64,000 nt of DNA from Hyphomonas neptunium ATCC 15444 (GTDB lineage Bacteria; Pseudomonadota; Alphaproteobacteria; Caulobacterales; Hyphomonadaceae), in assembly GCF_000013025.1 (NCBI RefSeq), contig NC_008358.1, positions 3,596,001 to 3,660,000 of the forward strand, read 5' to 3'. A model generated the notes under the pieces. It was given only the letters and a program-made list of their open reading frames with translations, was not told the DNA's origin and did no database searches. Shown piece by piece: positions 1 to 9,789 of the stretch (position 1 is its first letter; each line of letters starts with the position of its first letter). A program made the translations under genes and the position numbers.

Positions 1-3
1 TAT

Positions 4-966
4 TCAGCGGCGCTGCGCATCCCGCACGTCCGCCATCAAAGCAAAGAGCTCGATGACCGGCGTGACCTTTCCGTCACCGCGATACTCCCGGTAAAGACTG
101 TCGACATTCACGGCAATGCGCTCTGCGTCGCCCCAGCTGGCATAGTCGCCAAGTGCAATATCCAGCGCCGCCTCGCGCACGCCAAGCCCGGCATCGAAGC
201 GTTTGCGGGCCTCCCCGTCAACAAAGGCAAGATAGTCCGCCACCCGGCGCACACCCGCCTTGTCCGTGACCGGACCATGACCCGGCACGATAACATCGAC
301 ATCCATGGCGATGATCTGCTCACACGCCCTGATCCAGTTCGCCACTGGTCCCGCCCACATCAGCGGCGTGCCATCGATAAACAGAATGTCACCGGTGAAA
401 ATAGCCTTGTCGCCCGGCACATGCACCAGAACATCTCCGCCCGTATGCGCCGGGCCGACTTCGATCAGACGCACGGCCTTGTCACCCACCTTCAGGTCCA
501 GCGTCCCTGAAAATGTCTGCGTCGGCGCCCGCTCATCGACATTCTCGAAATCGAAAGGCGCGAAAATGTCCGCGAAATAACTGCCGGCCGGCCCCAGTTG
601 CGCGCCCATCTTCTTGAATTGGGCCAGCATCGCCGGGGGCACTTCGGCCATTTCGCGTGCGCTCGCTTCGGACGCAATGATCTCCGCCTGCGGACAACAA
701 CCATTGCCGTGGCAATGATCACCATTGGCATGCGTATTCACGATGGCGCCAATCTTGCCCGCCCCGATACCCGTCGCATCGGCCATCGCGCCGAGCATCT
801 CCCGCGTCAGCGCCATGTCGAACAGCGTATCGACGAGAAGGGACGCTTCCCCATCGCGGATCAGCCCGGCATTCGACCAGCCCCAGCCGCCATCGGGCTG
901 CAGCCAGGCATACAGCCCATTGCCAATATCCTTGAGACCCTTGGTATACTCCCAGCGCGCGGCCAT
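4..966 (-). CDS. MBL-fold metallo-hydrolase
   Basis: A 320-residue metallo-beta-lactamase-fold hydrolase. The metal-binding set is visible: HANGDH at residues 79-84, His174 in AHTGGD, Asp193 in FTGD and His230 in PGHGP. This is the arrangement of two-metal hydrolases such as quinoprotein-relay or lactonase-like MBL proteins. There is no signal peptide, so it is probably cytoplasmic. It ends three bases inside the window edge and appears complete. The substrate cannot be read from sequence. It is followed on the same strand by the TIGR02302 gene only on its upstream side, with about 70 bp between, so it may be transcribed separately. Confidence 0.85.
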   Translation of the reverse strand: MAARWEYTKGLKDIGNGLYAWLQPDGGWGWSNAGLIRDGEASLLVDTLFDMALTREMLGAMADATGIGAGKIGAIVNTHANGDHCHGNGCCPQAEIIASEASAREMAEVPPAMLAQFKKMGAQLGPAGSYFADIFAPFDFENVDERAPTQTFSGTLDLKVGDKAVRLIEVGPAHTGGDVLVHVPGDKAIFTGDILFIDGTPLMWAGPVANWIRACEQIIAMDVDVIVPGHGPVTDKAGVRRVADYLAFVDGEARKRFDAGLGVREAALDIALGDYASWGDAERIAVNVDSLYREYRGDGKVTPVIELFALMADVRDAQRR

Positions 967-1033
967 CTTTCTTCCTCCCGGTCAACTTTTGCCGGAATGA
1001 GACCACGGCGCCACCCGCCCCGCAAGCGCCGGC

Positions 1034-3718
1034 TCAGAACCGCTCCAGCAGACGCCGCAGGTATTCGCGCTCTTCCTCGTCTTCGGCCTCGCCGTAACGG
1101 CGGCGGAGTTCGTCGAGAATATCCTTTGCCCGTTGGCGTTCGGACTCTGACGGAATTTCGATCCCCTGCCCGTCATTGCCCGCGCCTGTCAGCGGCCGGC
1201 CGAGCGGATCATTTGAGTTTTGTCCCTGCTCGCCCAGCCGGTTGGCCCGCATCTGGTCAATCTGGTTGGCCATCTCACGGGAAAGCTCCGAGAGCATCTG
1301 CGTGGCCCGCTCCTGATCGATCACCGCGCGCCCCTCATTGCCGCCCTCAAGGGCACGCTCTGCCCGGCGCTGCGCATCGAGAATGCCGCGCAGGGTATCT
1401 TCGTCCACCCCGTCGCCGGGGGTGCCGCCGCCTTCTTCACCCTGCCCCCCGCTGTCGCCGCCCCGGCGGGCCAGTTCTTCGACGAGACGGCCAAGCTCGG
1501 CCTGCCGCTCAGCCAGCGTTCCGCCCCGACCCTCTCCCGGCTCGCCCTCGCCTTCCTGCGCGCCGCCGCCGTCTTCTCCGGGCTCCTGGCCTTCGCCCGT
1601 GCCCTGGCCTTCCATGTCGCCGCCTTCGCCTTGCTCTGAGCCTTCGCCGGGTTGCTCACCCATCTGACCGGGCTGTTCGCCGCGCTGCTGCGCAAGGGTA
1701 TCATCATTGAGCTGGCGCTGTTCACGGAGGATTTCGGAGAGCCGGCGCATGGCGTCGGTCAGCTCTTGCTCTTCAGGCGGAAGGTCTCCTTCCTCGCCTT
1801 CGGCCTGTTCACCCGGAAGGCCATCGCCCTGGCCTTCGCCGCGCTGGAATTCGAGATTCTCCAGCATGTTGGTAATGTCCGAGAGAAGCTGGCGGGCCTG
1901 CTCCTCCGCCCCGGTCTCGGTGAGATCCTGCAGGGCATTCAACATGTCCTCAAAATCCTGACCGCCCAGCGAGTCGCCCCCCGCCTGCGCCTGGCCATCT
2001 TCCTGCTGCGCTGGCCCGTCGAGCCCGCCGGCCATCGCCTCGGCCATCTTCGCCGCAAGGTATTCATTTGCCGCGTCGCGGAACGCTTCCATCAGCCTGC
2101 GGATTTCCTCTTCCGAGGCGCCATCCCTCAGCGCGCGCTCCAGCGCGGCCCGCGCGGCCTCAAGCCTTGCCCGCGCATCGGCCACGCTGCCATGTTCCAG
2201 CTTCAGCGCAATCGACCAGAGCAACGGCTCGACCGCATCAGCCTCCTGCTTGGTCCCGGCCGATTGCAATGTGCCAAGCGCCATGCGCAGACCCATGAAG
2301 GCGCCAAGATCATTGATGAACATCTCGCCGCGATACGTCACAGCGTCGAGCATCAGGGCGGCCTGGCGCACACCGTCCGGCGCCGCATCAAGCCGCCCGG
2401 TTGCGGCCGTGTTTATGGCGCCGTCGGAAATTGCCTGCTCATTCTTCGGCACCTCGGCATAAGGGCGCGGTTCGCGCAGAACGGTCACGCGCGCCTCCTG
2501 CGCAGCCCGTGCCAGCGGGTCGAGAAACAGCTTTTCCGGCAGAATGAACGGCACCGGCTCGCTGAACCCCTCCTGCCCGGCCCCATCCCGCGCGACCAGC
2601 CGGAGATCGACCGGCAATCCCACCCACCGGTGGCGGGTCAGATCCAGCTGCGCCGTCGCCGCCAGCTCCTTTGCCCCTGGCGCGCCGGGCATCGGCACCG
2701 GCACACGATCCTCTGCATCGGGCGCTGCCGGATGCGGAACCCGCAGGCGAATGGCCAGTTCGACCGCGGTCACGCCATAATCATCGCCCGCCTTCCACTT
2801 GAAGGTCACCTGATCGCGCTGGCCGGGTTCTGGCAGCGTGTCGAATGCAATGAGCGGCACCTCATCGGGCAGAATGGTGAAATTCCACCGCGCCCGCTCG
2901 CCCCACCAGTTCACGGTCAGGCGCGTATCTTCCTCAATCCGGGCGCGCGCCTCATAGGCGCCTTCAGGGGTCCTGGAAAACCGCTCGGCCTTGCGCCGGT
3001 CCCCGCGCAGGATCAGCTTGGGCGCAGAGGGCGCCTGCGTGCGCAGCGTGATTTCCGAGCCAACCGGAACCCGCACGTTCTTCATATCCGCTTGCAGGAA
3101 GATTGGCGCCCGGCCGGTATGCTCTGGCGGGGTCACCCAGGCCTCAACGATCATTTTGTCCGCGCCGACAAGCGCCCCCAGATCGGGGCTCAGCGCCCGG
3201 CCGATCCGCCCCGGCCCGGCGGCGCCGGCTACCAGCGCCAGTGCCACCACACCCACCGGCACAATGTAGCGCAGGCGATAGGGATCAAGCGCCGCCCATT
3301 CCGACTTCAGGCGTGGCAGACGGAGATTCCCGATTTCGGAGATCAACCGTTCCCGGTGCGCCCGCCAGAGGCTCGCCGGCCCAGCTGCAGGATCGGCCGG
3401 CCTGTCGGTCAGCGACGTAACCGGCCGCAATTCAGACTGCCGGTCCAGCGCACGCACGACGTCCGCCTCGCTGGGGCTGCGATACCGGCGCCAGGAGAGC
3501 CATGACAGCCCCAATGCGGTGATCATCAGCGCCGGAAGGATCGCGGCGGCCAGGAAACTGCTCAGCCGGTCAAAGCCCCCGGCGAGCGCAACAGCCAGAA
3601 ACAAGGCAATAAACACAAATGCCGGCCACCAGGCGCGGCCGAGCGCCAGAAGCGTCAGCCGGCGGCGCGTGGCCGCAAGCTTCTTCCCCAGCGTGTTCAG
3701 GCCTTCGCCGTGATCCAA
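1034..3718 (-). CDS. TIGR02302/DUF4175 family large membrane protein
   Basis: An 894-residue protein of the alphaproteobacterial TIGR02302 (DUF4175) family. Two hydrophobic helices lie at about residues 33-75 and a third at about 150-170. A long extracytoplasmic region follows, then an Ala/Glu-rich helical region and a Gly/Glu/Gln-rich low-complexity stretch at about residues 690-800, ending in a charged helix (about 850-894). The start is a TTG that overlaps the 3' end of lysA by 22 bp, since no in-frame ATG lies near and the protein matches the family from its first residues; this suggests translational coupling. Position after lysA is the usual one in this group of bacteria. Molecular function is not established. 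Confidence 0.85.
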   Translation of the reverse strand: MDHGEGLNTLGKKLAATRRRLTLLALGRAWWPAFVFIALFLAVALAGGFDRLSSFLAAAILPALMITALGLSWLSWRRYRSPSEADVVRALDRQSELRPVTSLTDRPADPAAGPASLWRAHRERLISEIGNLRLPRLKSEWAALDPYRLRYIVPVGVVALALVAGAAGPGRIGRALSPDLGALVGADKMIVEAWVTPPEHTGRAPIFLQADMKNVRVPVGSEITLRTQAPSAPKLILRGDRRKAERFSRTPEGAYEARARIEEDTRLTVNWWGERARWNFTILPDEVPLIAFDTLPEPGQRDQVTFKWKAGDDYGVTAVELAIRLRVPHPAAPDAEDRVPVPMPGAPGAKELAATAQLDLTRHRWVGLPVDLRLVARDGAGQEGFSEPVPFILPEKLFLDPLARAAQEARVTVLREPRPYAEVPKNEQAISDGAINTAATGRLDAAPDGVRQAALMLDAVTYRGEMFINDLGAFMGLRMALGTLQSAGTKQEADAVEPLLWSIALKLEHGSVADARARLEAARAALERALRDGASEEEIRRLMEAFRDAANEYLAAKMAEAMAGGLDGPAQQEDGQAQAGGDSLGGQDFEDMLNALQDLTETGAEEQARQLLSDITNMLENLEFQRGEGQGDGLPGEQAEGEEGDLPPEEQELTDAMRRLSEILREQRQLNDDTLAQQRGEQPGQMGEQPGEGSEQGEGGDMEGQGTGEGQEPGEDGGGAQEGEGEPGEGRGGTLAERQAELGRLVEELARRGGDSGGQGEEGGGTPGDGVDEDTLRGILDAQRRAERALEGGNEGRAVIDQERATQMLSELSREMANQIDQMRANRLGEQGQNSNDPLGRPLTGAGNDGQGIEIPSESERQRAKDILDELRRRYGEAEDEEEREYLRRLLERF

Positions 3719-4971
3719 TCGGGCACCTCTTCCAGCATCGTCATTTCTTCAAAGTCCGGCCGGCGGCGCACAATACTGTAGCGATCACCGCTGACGAGGA
3801 CTTCGGGAACCAATGGACGGGCATTGTAGGCCGATGAGAGCACAGCGCCATAGGCGCCTGCAGACATGAAGGCGAGGCGGTCACCGGGCGTCACCTTGGG
3901 CAGGGTGCGCGCTGTGGCAAACTTGTCGGTCGACTCGCAGATCGGCCCAACAACATCATAAACTTTCTCAGCCGCGTCCTGTGCAGGTTCATCCAGGGGC
4001 CGGATGTCGTGATGGGCGCCATAAAGCGCCGGGCGGATGAGGTCATTCATGCCCGCATCAATGATCAGAAACGTGCGGTCGGGCGCTTCTTTTTCATACA
4101 GTGCCGTCGTCAGCAACACGCCCGCATTGCCCGCGATCACGCGGCCGGGCTCCAGAATAACCTCAAACCCATGGCCAGCGGTGACCTCGGCAATCATCGC
4201 GGCATAGGCAGACGGGGGCGCCGGGGCATCAGTCTCGCGATAGGGAATGCCAAGGCCCCCGCCCACATCAATCCGGCGAATATCATGCCCCTGCCCTCTC
4301 AGGCGAAGCGCAAGAGCCACCACTTTCTCGAAGGCCGCGCGCATCGGCCCGAGTTCGCCGATCTGGCTGCCGATGTGCACGTCGACGCCGACGACCTGAA
4401 TGCCCGGAAGCTTGCCTGCTTCGGCATACAGCGCCTCCGCCTCGCCCCAGGGCACACCAAACTTGTCACCCGATTTGCCGGTGGAGATGTTGGGATGACC
4501 GCCGGCCGCCACATCGGGGTTCACCCGAAGCGCAATCGGCGCCTTAAGGCCAAGTCCACTGGCCACCCTCGACAGGAGCCGCAGCTCGCCGGCGCTCTCG
4601 ACGTTGAACTGGTGAATTCCGGCCTCAAGCGCCAGCTTCATTTCAGCCGCCGTCTTGCCAACGCCGGAAAACACGATGCGCGCGGCCGGAATACCCGCCT
4701 TCATCGCCCGCTGCATTTCTCCGCCGCTGACGACATCCGCGCCGCAGCCTTCAGCCGCCAGCGTCGCCAGCACGGCCAGGTTTCCGTTCGCCTTCACCGA
4801 ATAGGCAATCAGCACCTTCTGGCTGCTGAACGCCTCGGCGATAACCCGCGCGTGACGCTCCAGCGTCGCGGTCGAATAGACGTATACCGGCGTGCCAACC
4901 TCGTCCGCCACGCGGCCAAGATCGACGCCCTCACACTGGAGGCGGCCTCCGGCATAATTGAAATGATGCAT
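3697..4971 (-). CDS. lysA: Diaminopimelate decarboxylase
   Basis: Decarboxylates meso-diaminopimelate to L-lysine, the last step of lysine synthesis, with pyridoxal phosphate. The 424-residue length is normal for this fold-III PLP enzyme. Visible landmarks are the PLP lysine in YSVKAN (Lys60), His199 in VHIGSQIG, the GGGLGIPY phosphate-binding loop, EPGR, and the CESTD motif whose cysteine completes the active site of the partner subunit. It lies in a run argH, small lipoprotein, small lipoprotein, lysA, TIGR02302, all on the minus strand with gaps of 12 bp or less or overlaps, so one operon is likely. Confidence 0.97.
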   Translation of the reverse strand: MHHFNYAGGRLQCEGVDLGRVADEVGTPVYVYSTATLERHARVIAEAFSSQKVLIAYSVKANGNLAVLATLAAEGCGADVVSGGEMQRAMKAGIPAARIVFSGVGKTAAEMKLALEAGIHQFNVESAGELRLLSRVASGLGLKAPIALRVNPDVAAGGHPNISTGKSGDKFGVPWGEAEALYAEAGKLPGIQVVGVDVHIGSQIGELGPMRAAFEKVVALALRLRGQGHDIRRIDVGGGLGIPYRETDAPAPPSAYAAMIAEVTAGHGFEVILEPGRVIAGNAGVLLTTALYEKEAPDRTFLIIDAGMNDLIRPALYGAHHDIRPLDEPAQDAAEKVYDVVGPICESTDKFATARTLPKVTPGDRLAFMSAGAYGAVLSSAYNARPLVPEVLVSGDRYSIVRRRPDFEEMTMLEEVPDWITAKA

Positions 4972-4983
4972 GTAGACTCCAGG

Positions 4984-5211
4984 TCAGGAGAGGTCGCCGA
5001 GACCGCCTTCATCGACATCCCCGGTGGGCTTGTTCTCGGGAACTTCTCCGCCCCATTCGTTCACGCGCGGCTCATCGGCCGCGGGCGGGGCGGGCAACTC
5101 AACCGGCGGAGGTTCGGCAACCGGCTCAGGCTCTGGCGCTTCCGGGGCGGTTTGGCAGGCCATCAGAAGTCCGCCAGAAAGTACCGAAGCGATAAAAAAG
5201 CGCGCTTTCAT
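4984..5211 (-). CDS. Small Pro-rich lipoprotein
   Basis: A 75-residue predicted lipoprotein with a signal sequence ending in the lipobox LLMAC, which puts the lipidated cysteine at residue 19. The mature part is dominated by proline, glutamate and alanine and has no recognisable domain. It overlaps the end of the preceding LptM-like gene by one base and sits 12 bp before lysA, so it is expressed with the argH-lysA run. It may be an envelope partner of the neighbouring small lipoprotein, but that is only inference from position. Confidence 0.7.
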   Translation of the reverse strand: MKARFFIASVLSGGLLMACQTAPEAPEPEPVAEPPPVELPAPPAADEPRVNEWGGEVPENKPTGDVDEGGLGDLS

Positions 5212-5447
5212 CAGAACCCTCCCGGACCGCCAAGCAGTTCGTCGTCTTCTTCCTCGGTCTCATTCTGCGGGCGATCCGGCAATTGCGGCAGGTCGCGCGC
5301 TTCGCCATCAGGCAGATCCGCAGGGTCAACATCGCCCGAGGGATTGCCAATCAGGGGACCGGGGCGCTGCAGCGGACCTTGCAGGCCGCAGGCAGACAGT
5401 GTGGTGGTGAAAAGAATAACCGCCGCAAGGGCGAGGGTGCGTTTCAT
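5211..5447 (-). CDS. LptM-like small lipoprotein
   Basis: A 78-residue lipoprotein beginning at an ATG at 5447, five bases after the argH stop codon. The signal peptide ends in LSACGLQGPL; the sequence Cys-Gly-Leu-x-Gly-Pro-Leu directly after lipidation is the hallmark of the LptM (YifL) family, which in Escherichia coli helps LptD mature in the outer membrane. In many Proteobacteria this gene lies between argH and lysA (or next to lysA), as here. The rest is an acidic, proline-rich tail without structure. An ORF extending further upstream through argH is rejected because the lipoprotein signal begins at this ATG. Confidence 0.8.
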   Translation of the reverse strand: MKRTLALAAVILFTTTLSACGLQGPLQRPGPLIGNPSGDVDPADLPDGEARDLPQLPDRPQNETEEEDDELLGGPGGF

Positions 5448-5451
5448 GGGA

Positions 5452-6855
5452 CTACTCCACTCGAAGTCTCTGTTTCCACTGTGCCACCTGTTCGGCCACG
5501 CGAACAGGGCTCGTGGCGCCATATGAGGTACGCGATGCAGCTGACGCTTCAACGCTGAGCACGCCATATACCTCCTGTGTGATGGCGCTGTGCACGGCCT
5601 GCATCTCCTTCAGGGGCAGATCAGCCAGATCAACCCCCTTGGCCTCGGCCCGCGCAACAATGCGGCCCGTAACATGGTGGGCATCCCGGAACGGCATTCC
5701 CAGTTCCCGAACCAGCCAGTCCGCCAGGTCCGTCGCCGTAGAGAACCCTTTGGCCGCGGCTGCCCGCATGGCGTCGGGCTTGAAGCTGATGGTTTCGATC
5801 ATGCCGGTCATTGCCCGGACACACAGATTAAACGTGTCGAAGGCGTCAAAAGTGAGGCGTTTGTCGTCCTGCAGATCCTTCGCATAGGCCAGCGGCAGCG
5901 CCTTGATGGCCCCCTGCAATGCCGAGAAATGCCCCGTGATCAGTGATGCCTTCGCCCGGATCAGCTCAGCCGCATCCGGATTGCGTTTCTGAGGCATGAT
6001 CGAAGACCCCGTCGACCATTGATCGCTCAGCCGCGCAAAGCCGAATTGCGGGCTCGTCCACAGCACGATCTCTTCAGCCAGACGCGAAAGGTGCGTGGCG
6101 GCAATCGAAAGGCTGGAGAGCGCTTCCAGCGCGAAATCCCGCGCAGAAACCGCGTCCAGCGAGTTTGCCATCGGCCGGGCAAAGCCGAGCGCTTCAGCCG
6201 TCATGTCGCGGTCGATCGGAAAGCCAGTGCCGGCCAGCGCGGCAGCGCCCAGCGGACACTCATTCAGCCGCACCGCGCAATCGAGCAGGCGGGAGCGGTC
6301 GCGTTCCAGCATCTCGACATAGGCCAGCAAGTGATGCCCGAGCGTCACCGGCTGCGCGGTCTGCAAATGGGTAAAGCCCGGCATCACGGTGGACGTATTC
6401 TCGTCAGCCCGGCGCACCAGCATTGCCTGAAGGCCCGCCACCAGTTGGCCGGTCTCGTCCAAGGCCCGCCGCGTCCAGAGACGGAAGTCTGTGATCACCT
6501 GATCATTGCGCGACCGCGCCGTATGCAGGCGCCCGGCCGGCTCGCCGATCAGCTCCTTGAGGCGGGCTTCGACATTCATGTGAATGTCTTCCAGCTCTCG
6601 GCGGAAAGGGAATGTCCCTGCCCGCATCTCCTCGATCACGGCGTCGAGGCCACCCTGGATCGCCTCATTATCGGCGACGCTCAGAATGCCCATTTCGGCC
6701 AGCATGTCGGCATGGGCGCGGCTACCGGCAACATCTTCTTCCGCCATCCGCCGGTCAATATCCAGCGAGGCATTGATCTCTTCCATGATGGCTGAAGGTG
6801 TCGCGGCAAAACGCCCGCCCCACATCATCTGGCCTTTGTCATCTGCCATTGCCAT
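5452..6855 (-). CDS. argH: Argininosuccinate lyase
   Basis: Cleaves argininosuccinate to arginine and fumarate, the last step of arginine synthesis. It is 467 residues, normal for the fumarase/aspartase superfamily. Landmarks are the TARSRND substrate-binding region (about 112-118), [11 protein letters not shown] with the catalytic histidine region (about 161-171) and the superfamily signature [12 protein letters not shown] at 283-294, which carries the catalytic serine loop. It is the first gene of a minus-strand run leading to lysA. It diverges from the TlpA-like gene that begins 41 bp away. The partner gene argG is about 23 kb further on, not in the same operon. Confidence 0.97.
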   Translation of the reverse strand: MAMADDKGQMMWGGRFAATPSAIMEEINASLDIDRRMAEEDVAGSRAHADMLAEMGILSVADNEAIQGGLDAVIEEMRAGTFPFRRELEDIHMNVEARLKELIGEPAGRLHTARSRNDQVITDFRLWTRRALDETGQLVAGLQAMLVRRADENTSTVMPGFTHLQTAQPVTLGHHLLAYVEMLERDRSRLLDCAVRLNECPLGAAALAGTGFPIDRDMTAEALGFARPMANSLDAVSARDFALEALSSLSIAATHLSRLAEEIVLWTSPQFGFARLSDQWSTGSSIMPQKRNPDAAELIRAKASLITGHFSALQGAIKALPLAYAKDLQDDKRLTFDAFDTFNLCVRAMTGMIETISFKPDAMRAAAAKGFSTATDLADWLVRELGMPFRDAHHVTGRIVARAEAKGVDLADLPLKEMQAVHSAITQEVYGVLSVEASAASRTSYGATSPVRVAEQVAQWKQRLRVE

Positions 6856-6895
6856 ATCCTCTTATTCGTAACCGACGTCAGTGAAGGGCCGTCCC

Positions 6896-7486
6896 ATGAC
6901 CCGCTACGCCTATCTCGGCCTCTTCTTGATCGGCCTTGGTGCGATTGTCTATGTGCTGATGAGCGCTGCGACAGGAAAGCCCGCCGGTAATCCGCTTGAA
7001 GCCTTCGCCACAGGCCAGATGGAAAAGCTGGATTTCGGCAGCGCCGGCCAGCCAATCCCCGCCGGCACATTCACAGATACAGACAACACGTCCCAGACGC
7101 TTGAGGTCTTCAAGGGCAAGACGATCCTCGTCAACTACTGGGCCACCTGGTGCCCGCCCTGCGAGAAGGAAATGCCCTCTCTCGGCGCCCTGCAGACCGC
7201 GCGCAGCGGCGATACGTTCGAAGTCGTCGCCCTAAGCGTCGATACGGTTGAAGATGTGGACTATGCCAAACGCCGCCTGACCGAACTGGGCGCCTCCAAT
7301 ATTCCCTTCCGCCATGCCCCCATGGATGCCGGGGACATCATCTACGGCGCCGGCGTGCGCGGCTTCCCCACAACGATCATTTACGGTCCCGATGGTCTGG
7401 AGATCGCGCGCCTGGCAGGTGAAGCGGACTGGGCGTCAGCCGAAGCCGTGCAGTTCATCGACGCGGCTATCAAGGCCGCACGCTAG
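6896..7486 (+). CDS. TlpA-like membrane-anchored thioredoxin
   Basis: A 196-residue thiol-disulfide oxidoreductase of the TlpA/ResA type. An N-terminal hydrophobic helix (about residues 4-24) anchors it to the inner membrane. The periplasmic thioredoxin fold carries the redox motif WCPPC, with cysteines at 86 and 89, and the cis-proline region GFPTT. The ATG at 6896 is preferred over an in-frame GTG 15 bp upstream because GAAGG lies 8 bp before the ATG. Divergence from argH is common in this group. It could serve as reductant for cytochrome maturation or for an MsrA-type enzyme in the periplasm; the partner is unknown. Confidence 0.88.
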   Translation: MTRYAYLGLFLIGLGAIVYVLMSAATGKPAGNPLEAFATGQMEKLDFGSAGQPIPAGTFTDTDNTSQTLEVFKGKTILVNYWATWCPPCEKEMPSLGALQTARSGDTFEVVALSVDTVEDVDYAKRRLTELGASNIPFRHAPMDAGDIIYGAGVRGFPTTIIYGPDGLEIARLAGEADWASAEAVQFIDAAIKAAR

Positions 7487-8226
7487 GGCAGCGCCTGCAG
7501 CGCGGCCTTGATGCGCCCAAACTGCTCCACCATCCGCACTTCTGGTGCCGGTGTCCGGTCTGGCAACGGGCCACCGGCAGGCCACATCAGTACCAGAATG
7601 TCCAGTTCCAGGCGAAGCTCTCCATATACCATTTCATCAAGCGGTGAGATTAGATCCCGGCCCGTCACGGCATAACCATAAGCAGACTGGTAGGCCTGGG
7701 CATCAACGATGTCGCCGAATTTGACACCGGTCTGATAAGCATCCGCCGAAAGCTGCATCAGAAACGCGGTAACGTCTTCGGGCGCCGCCCCGGAGGCGGC
7801 AAGCACTGCCTTGAGGTTTGATTCAGCATCGGCAAAAAGTGGCGCAACCTCCTCTTCCGGCCGGCCAAGCTCAAGCGCCACAACGAGGGCTTCCACGCGT
7901 GCCGGTTCAAATCCCAGCGCCTCCAGGGCGCCGTCGTCTGCCGCGCTCAGTCTTTGCGTTGTCCCTGCAATCTGCGCGCGCGCCGCGTCCACTTCACCAG
8001 CCCGGAACAACATATCGGCCGCAACGATCCGTCCAGCCAGAAAGGCGGCTCGGTCGGCCACGGCCCAGCTTCGAAACTGCTCTGCTTTGAGTGTCTCACG
8101 GGTCTCAGGCTTGGCGGCTAGCGGGCCAGGCCTGCCGGTATCCGGCCGGCCGGGTTGGCCGTCACACGCTACCGCAGTTACCAGCAGCCCTGCGCCGGCA
8201 GCCAGCTTCAGAATACCTCGAATCAT
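7483..8226 (-). CDS. Hypothetical lipoprotein
   Basis: A 247-residue predicted lipoprotein. From the ATG at 8226 the signal peptide is short and ends in VTAVAC, giving a lipidated cysteine at residue 21. The mature protein is mostly alpha-helical and acidic, with Ala/Glu/Leu-rich segments and no motif I can place in a family. Its last four bases overlap the end of the convergent TlpA-like gene. Another in-frame ATG lies 42 bp further upstream, but the lipoprotein signal begins at 8226. Function is unknown. Confidence 0.72.
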   Translation of the reverse strand: MIRGILKLAAGAGLLVTAVACDGQPGRPDTGRPGPLAAKPETRETLKAEQFRSWAVADRAAFLAGRIVAADMLFRAGEVDAARAQIAGTTQRLSAADDGALEALGFEPARVEALVVALELGRPEEEVAPLFADAESNLKAVLAASGAAPEDVTAFLMQLSADAYQTGVKFGDIVDAQAYQSAYGYAVTGRDLISPLDEMVYGELRLELDILVLMWPAGGPLPDRTPAPEVRMVEQFGRIKAALQALP

Positions 8227-8299
8227 GTGCGCCTCATCACCGCTCTCCGGCGTAAAGGCTAGCCGCAAGCCCCTGCTTTACAAGTGCCCGTGAAAGCGC

Positions 8300-8794
8300 T
8301 CACAGCGGCGTGGTGCCAGCTTCGCCCGACGCCAGAGGGCCACACCAGTCAGGCTTCGCTTCGCCCCCGTCATAATCCCAGGCGCGGTGGGTCCCCCCCG
8401 CCACAAGAAGGCGGCCCAGATCATCATCTTCCATCGCCAGGGTCACAACATTGCGGCCATACCGGTCGCGCCCGACAATCTTGCGAACGGTCACTTCCCT
8501 GCCCCGCGTCAGCTCAACGGCCACCGCTTTGGCATCGTAGCCCAATTCCCGCTCGGCTTCGCATTTCGCCCCGCCCCGCTGCTTCAGCGAACCGGTCTCG
8601 GGTGCATCGATCCCATGCAGACGAAATTTCGTTCCATCGGACAACCGCCCGGAATCGCCATCCGACCAATAGACGGTGCCGCCGAGTTCTGTGGCAGCCT
8701 GCGCGTTCTCCGATGCGAACCTCGCCCCGAACAGCGCCATCAGGACGAACACAACGAATCCAATAGCAGGCACGATGCGTGCGCGGACAAACAT
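8300..8794 (-). CDS. Secreted thermonuclease-family protein
   Basis: A 164-residue protein of the staphylococcal nuclease (SNase, OB-fold) family with an N-terminal hydrophobic export signal. Family landmarks are SDGDSGRL (metal ligand aspartate), FRLHGIDAPE (catalytic arginine and glutamate region) and GRDRYGRNVVTL (second arginine region). The final cysteine-containing segment DWCGPLASGE is usual in proteobacterial homologues. It is expected to cleave DNA or RNA outside the cytoplasm with Ca2+. It stands alone between a lipoprotein gene and hbd. Confidence 0.85.
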   Translation of the reverse strand: MFVRARIVPAIGFVVFVLMALFGARFASENAQAATELGGTVYWSDGDSGRLSDGTKFRLHGIDAPETGSLKQRGGAKCEAERELGYDAKAVAVELTRGREVTVRKIVGRDRYGRNVVTLAMEDDDLGRLLVAGGTHRAWDYDGGEAKPDWCGPLASGEAGTTPL

Positions 8795-8892
8795 AGCTCA
8801 GCCTCCGGAGTATCCGAAAGCAGCCTGCCGAAACTGTGTTAATCAGGCGTTTAGAACCCTGTCGCGAATGCAAGGATTCCTAATTTTTATGG

Positions 8893-8917
8893 TAAAACCG
8901 GTAACCAGGATTACCGG
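8893..8917 (-). terminator. Intrinsic terminator of the hbd gene
   Basis: A 7-bp perfect stem (ccggtaa at 8898-8904, ttaccgg at 8911-8917) with a 6-base loop, followed on the minus strand by four T residues and an AT-rich stretch. The stem begins inside the hbd stop codon. Confidence 0.6.
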
Positions 8918-9789
8918 CTGGGGATCGGCACATCGCCGGAATAGTCATAGAAGCCCTTGCCGGTCTTCTTGCCGAGCCAGCCAGCCTCCACGAACTTCAC
9001 CAGCAGCGGGCACGGGCGATATTTGGTATCGGCCAACCCGTCATGCAGCACCTGCATGATCGAGAGACAGGTATCGAGGCCGATAAAGTCTGCCAGCTGC
9101 AGCGGCCCCATCGGATGGTTTGCGCCCAGCTTCATCGCCGTGTCGATCGAATGGACCGAGCCCACGCCTTCATACAGCGTATAGACCGCCTCATTAATCA
9201 TCGGCATCAGGATGCGGTTCACAATGAACGCCGGATAGTCCTCGGCATTCGTCGTCGTCTTGCCGATAGCCTTGGTATACTCGATCACTGTTTCATAGGT
9301 CTGCTGATCGGTATTCAGGCCCCGGATGACTTCAACCAGCTTCATCAGCGGCACAGGGTTCATGAAGTGCAGGCCGATGAACCGCTCCGGGCGGTCAGTG
9401 ACCGATGCGAGCTTCGTGATCGAGATCGAGGAGGTATTGGTCGCCAGCAGGGCGTGGGGCTGGATCACATCACATACGCTGCGGAAGATCTGCTCCTTCA
9501 CGTCGCGCTTCTCGGTGGCTGCCTCGATGATCATGTCAGAGGCTTCATGCGCCTTCACCGACGTCGACGGCTTGATGCGCTTCAGCGCGACCTGCATCTC
9601 GTCCAGATTGATCATCTCGCGCGCCACCTGGCGGCTCATATTGCGCTCGATCGAGTCCATGCCCGCCTTGAGCGCCGCTTCAGACACATCGCTGAGGATT
9701 ACATCATAGCCTGCCAGCGCGCTCACATGCGCAATGCCGTTGCCCATCTGGCCGGCACCAATGACGCCGACGGTCTTGATCGCTGTCAT
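8911..9789 (-). CDS. 3-hydroxybutyryl-CoA dehydrogenase
   Basis: A 292-residue NAD-dependent 3-hydroxyacyl-CoA dehydrogenase of the single-domain type that oxidises short-chain (S)-3-hydroxyacyl-CoA (Hbd/PaaH/FadB2 group). The Rossmann motif [15 protein letters not shown] lies near the N-terminus, followed by NTSSISIT and the [15 protein letters not shown] signature with the catalytic histidine. The ATG at 9789 is chosen because the Rossmann strand begins six residues later and AGGGAAG lies 8 bp upstream; an ATG two codons earlier is possible. It follows etfBA on the same strand but is separated by a terminator. Grouping with ETF fits fatty-acid or poly-hydroxybutyrate oxidation. Confidence 0.93.
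   Translation of the reverse strand: MTAIKTVGVIGAGQMGNGIAHVSALAGYDVILSDVSEAALKAGMDSIERNMSRQVAREMINLDEMQVALKRIKPSTSVKAHEASDMIIEAATEKRDVKEQIFRSVCDVIQPHALLATNTSSISITKLASVTDRPERFIGLHFMNPVPLMKLVEVIRGLNTDQQTYETVIEYTKAIGKTTTNAEDYPAFIVNRILMPMINEAVYTLYEGVGSVHSIDTAMKLGANHPMGPLQLADFIGLDTCLSIMQVLHDGLADTKYRPCPLLVKFVEAGWLGKKTGKGFYDYSGDVPIPSR

Noticed and set aside
1400..1660. Repetitive-looking Gly/Glu/Gln-rich DNA suggesting a tandem repeat or recombination site
   Set aside because: It encodes the low-complexity tail of TIGR02302 with irregular units; no constant repeat length is present.
1652..3505. 617-codon plus-strand ORF opposite TIGR02302
   Set aside because: A shadow ORF caused by high GC. The opposite strand has a clear family member, and this translation is His/Arg/Pro-rich without any domain.
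4009..5526. 505-codon plus-strand ORF opposite lysA and the small lipoproteins
   Set aside because: Antisense to three well-supported genes; composition is typical of GC-driven shadow frames.
7900..7920. GGTTCAAATCC, resembling a tRNA T loop
   Set aside because: No acceptor, D or anticodon stem can be built around it, and it lies inside a lipoprotein coding sequence.
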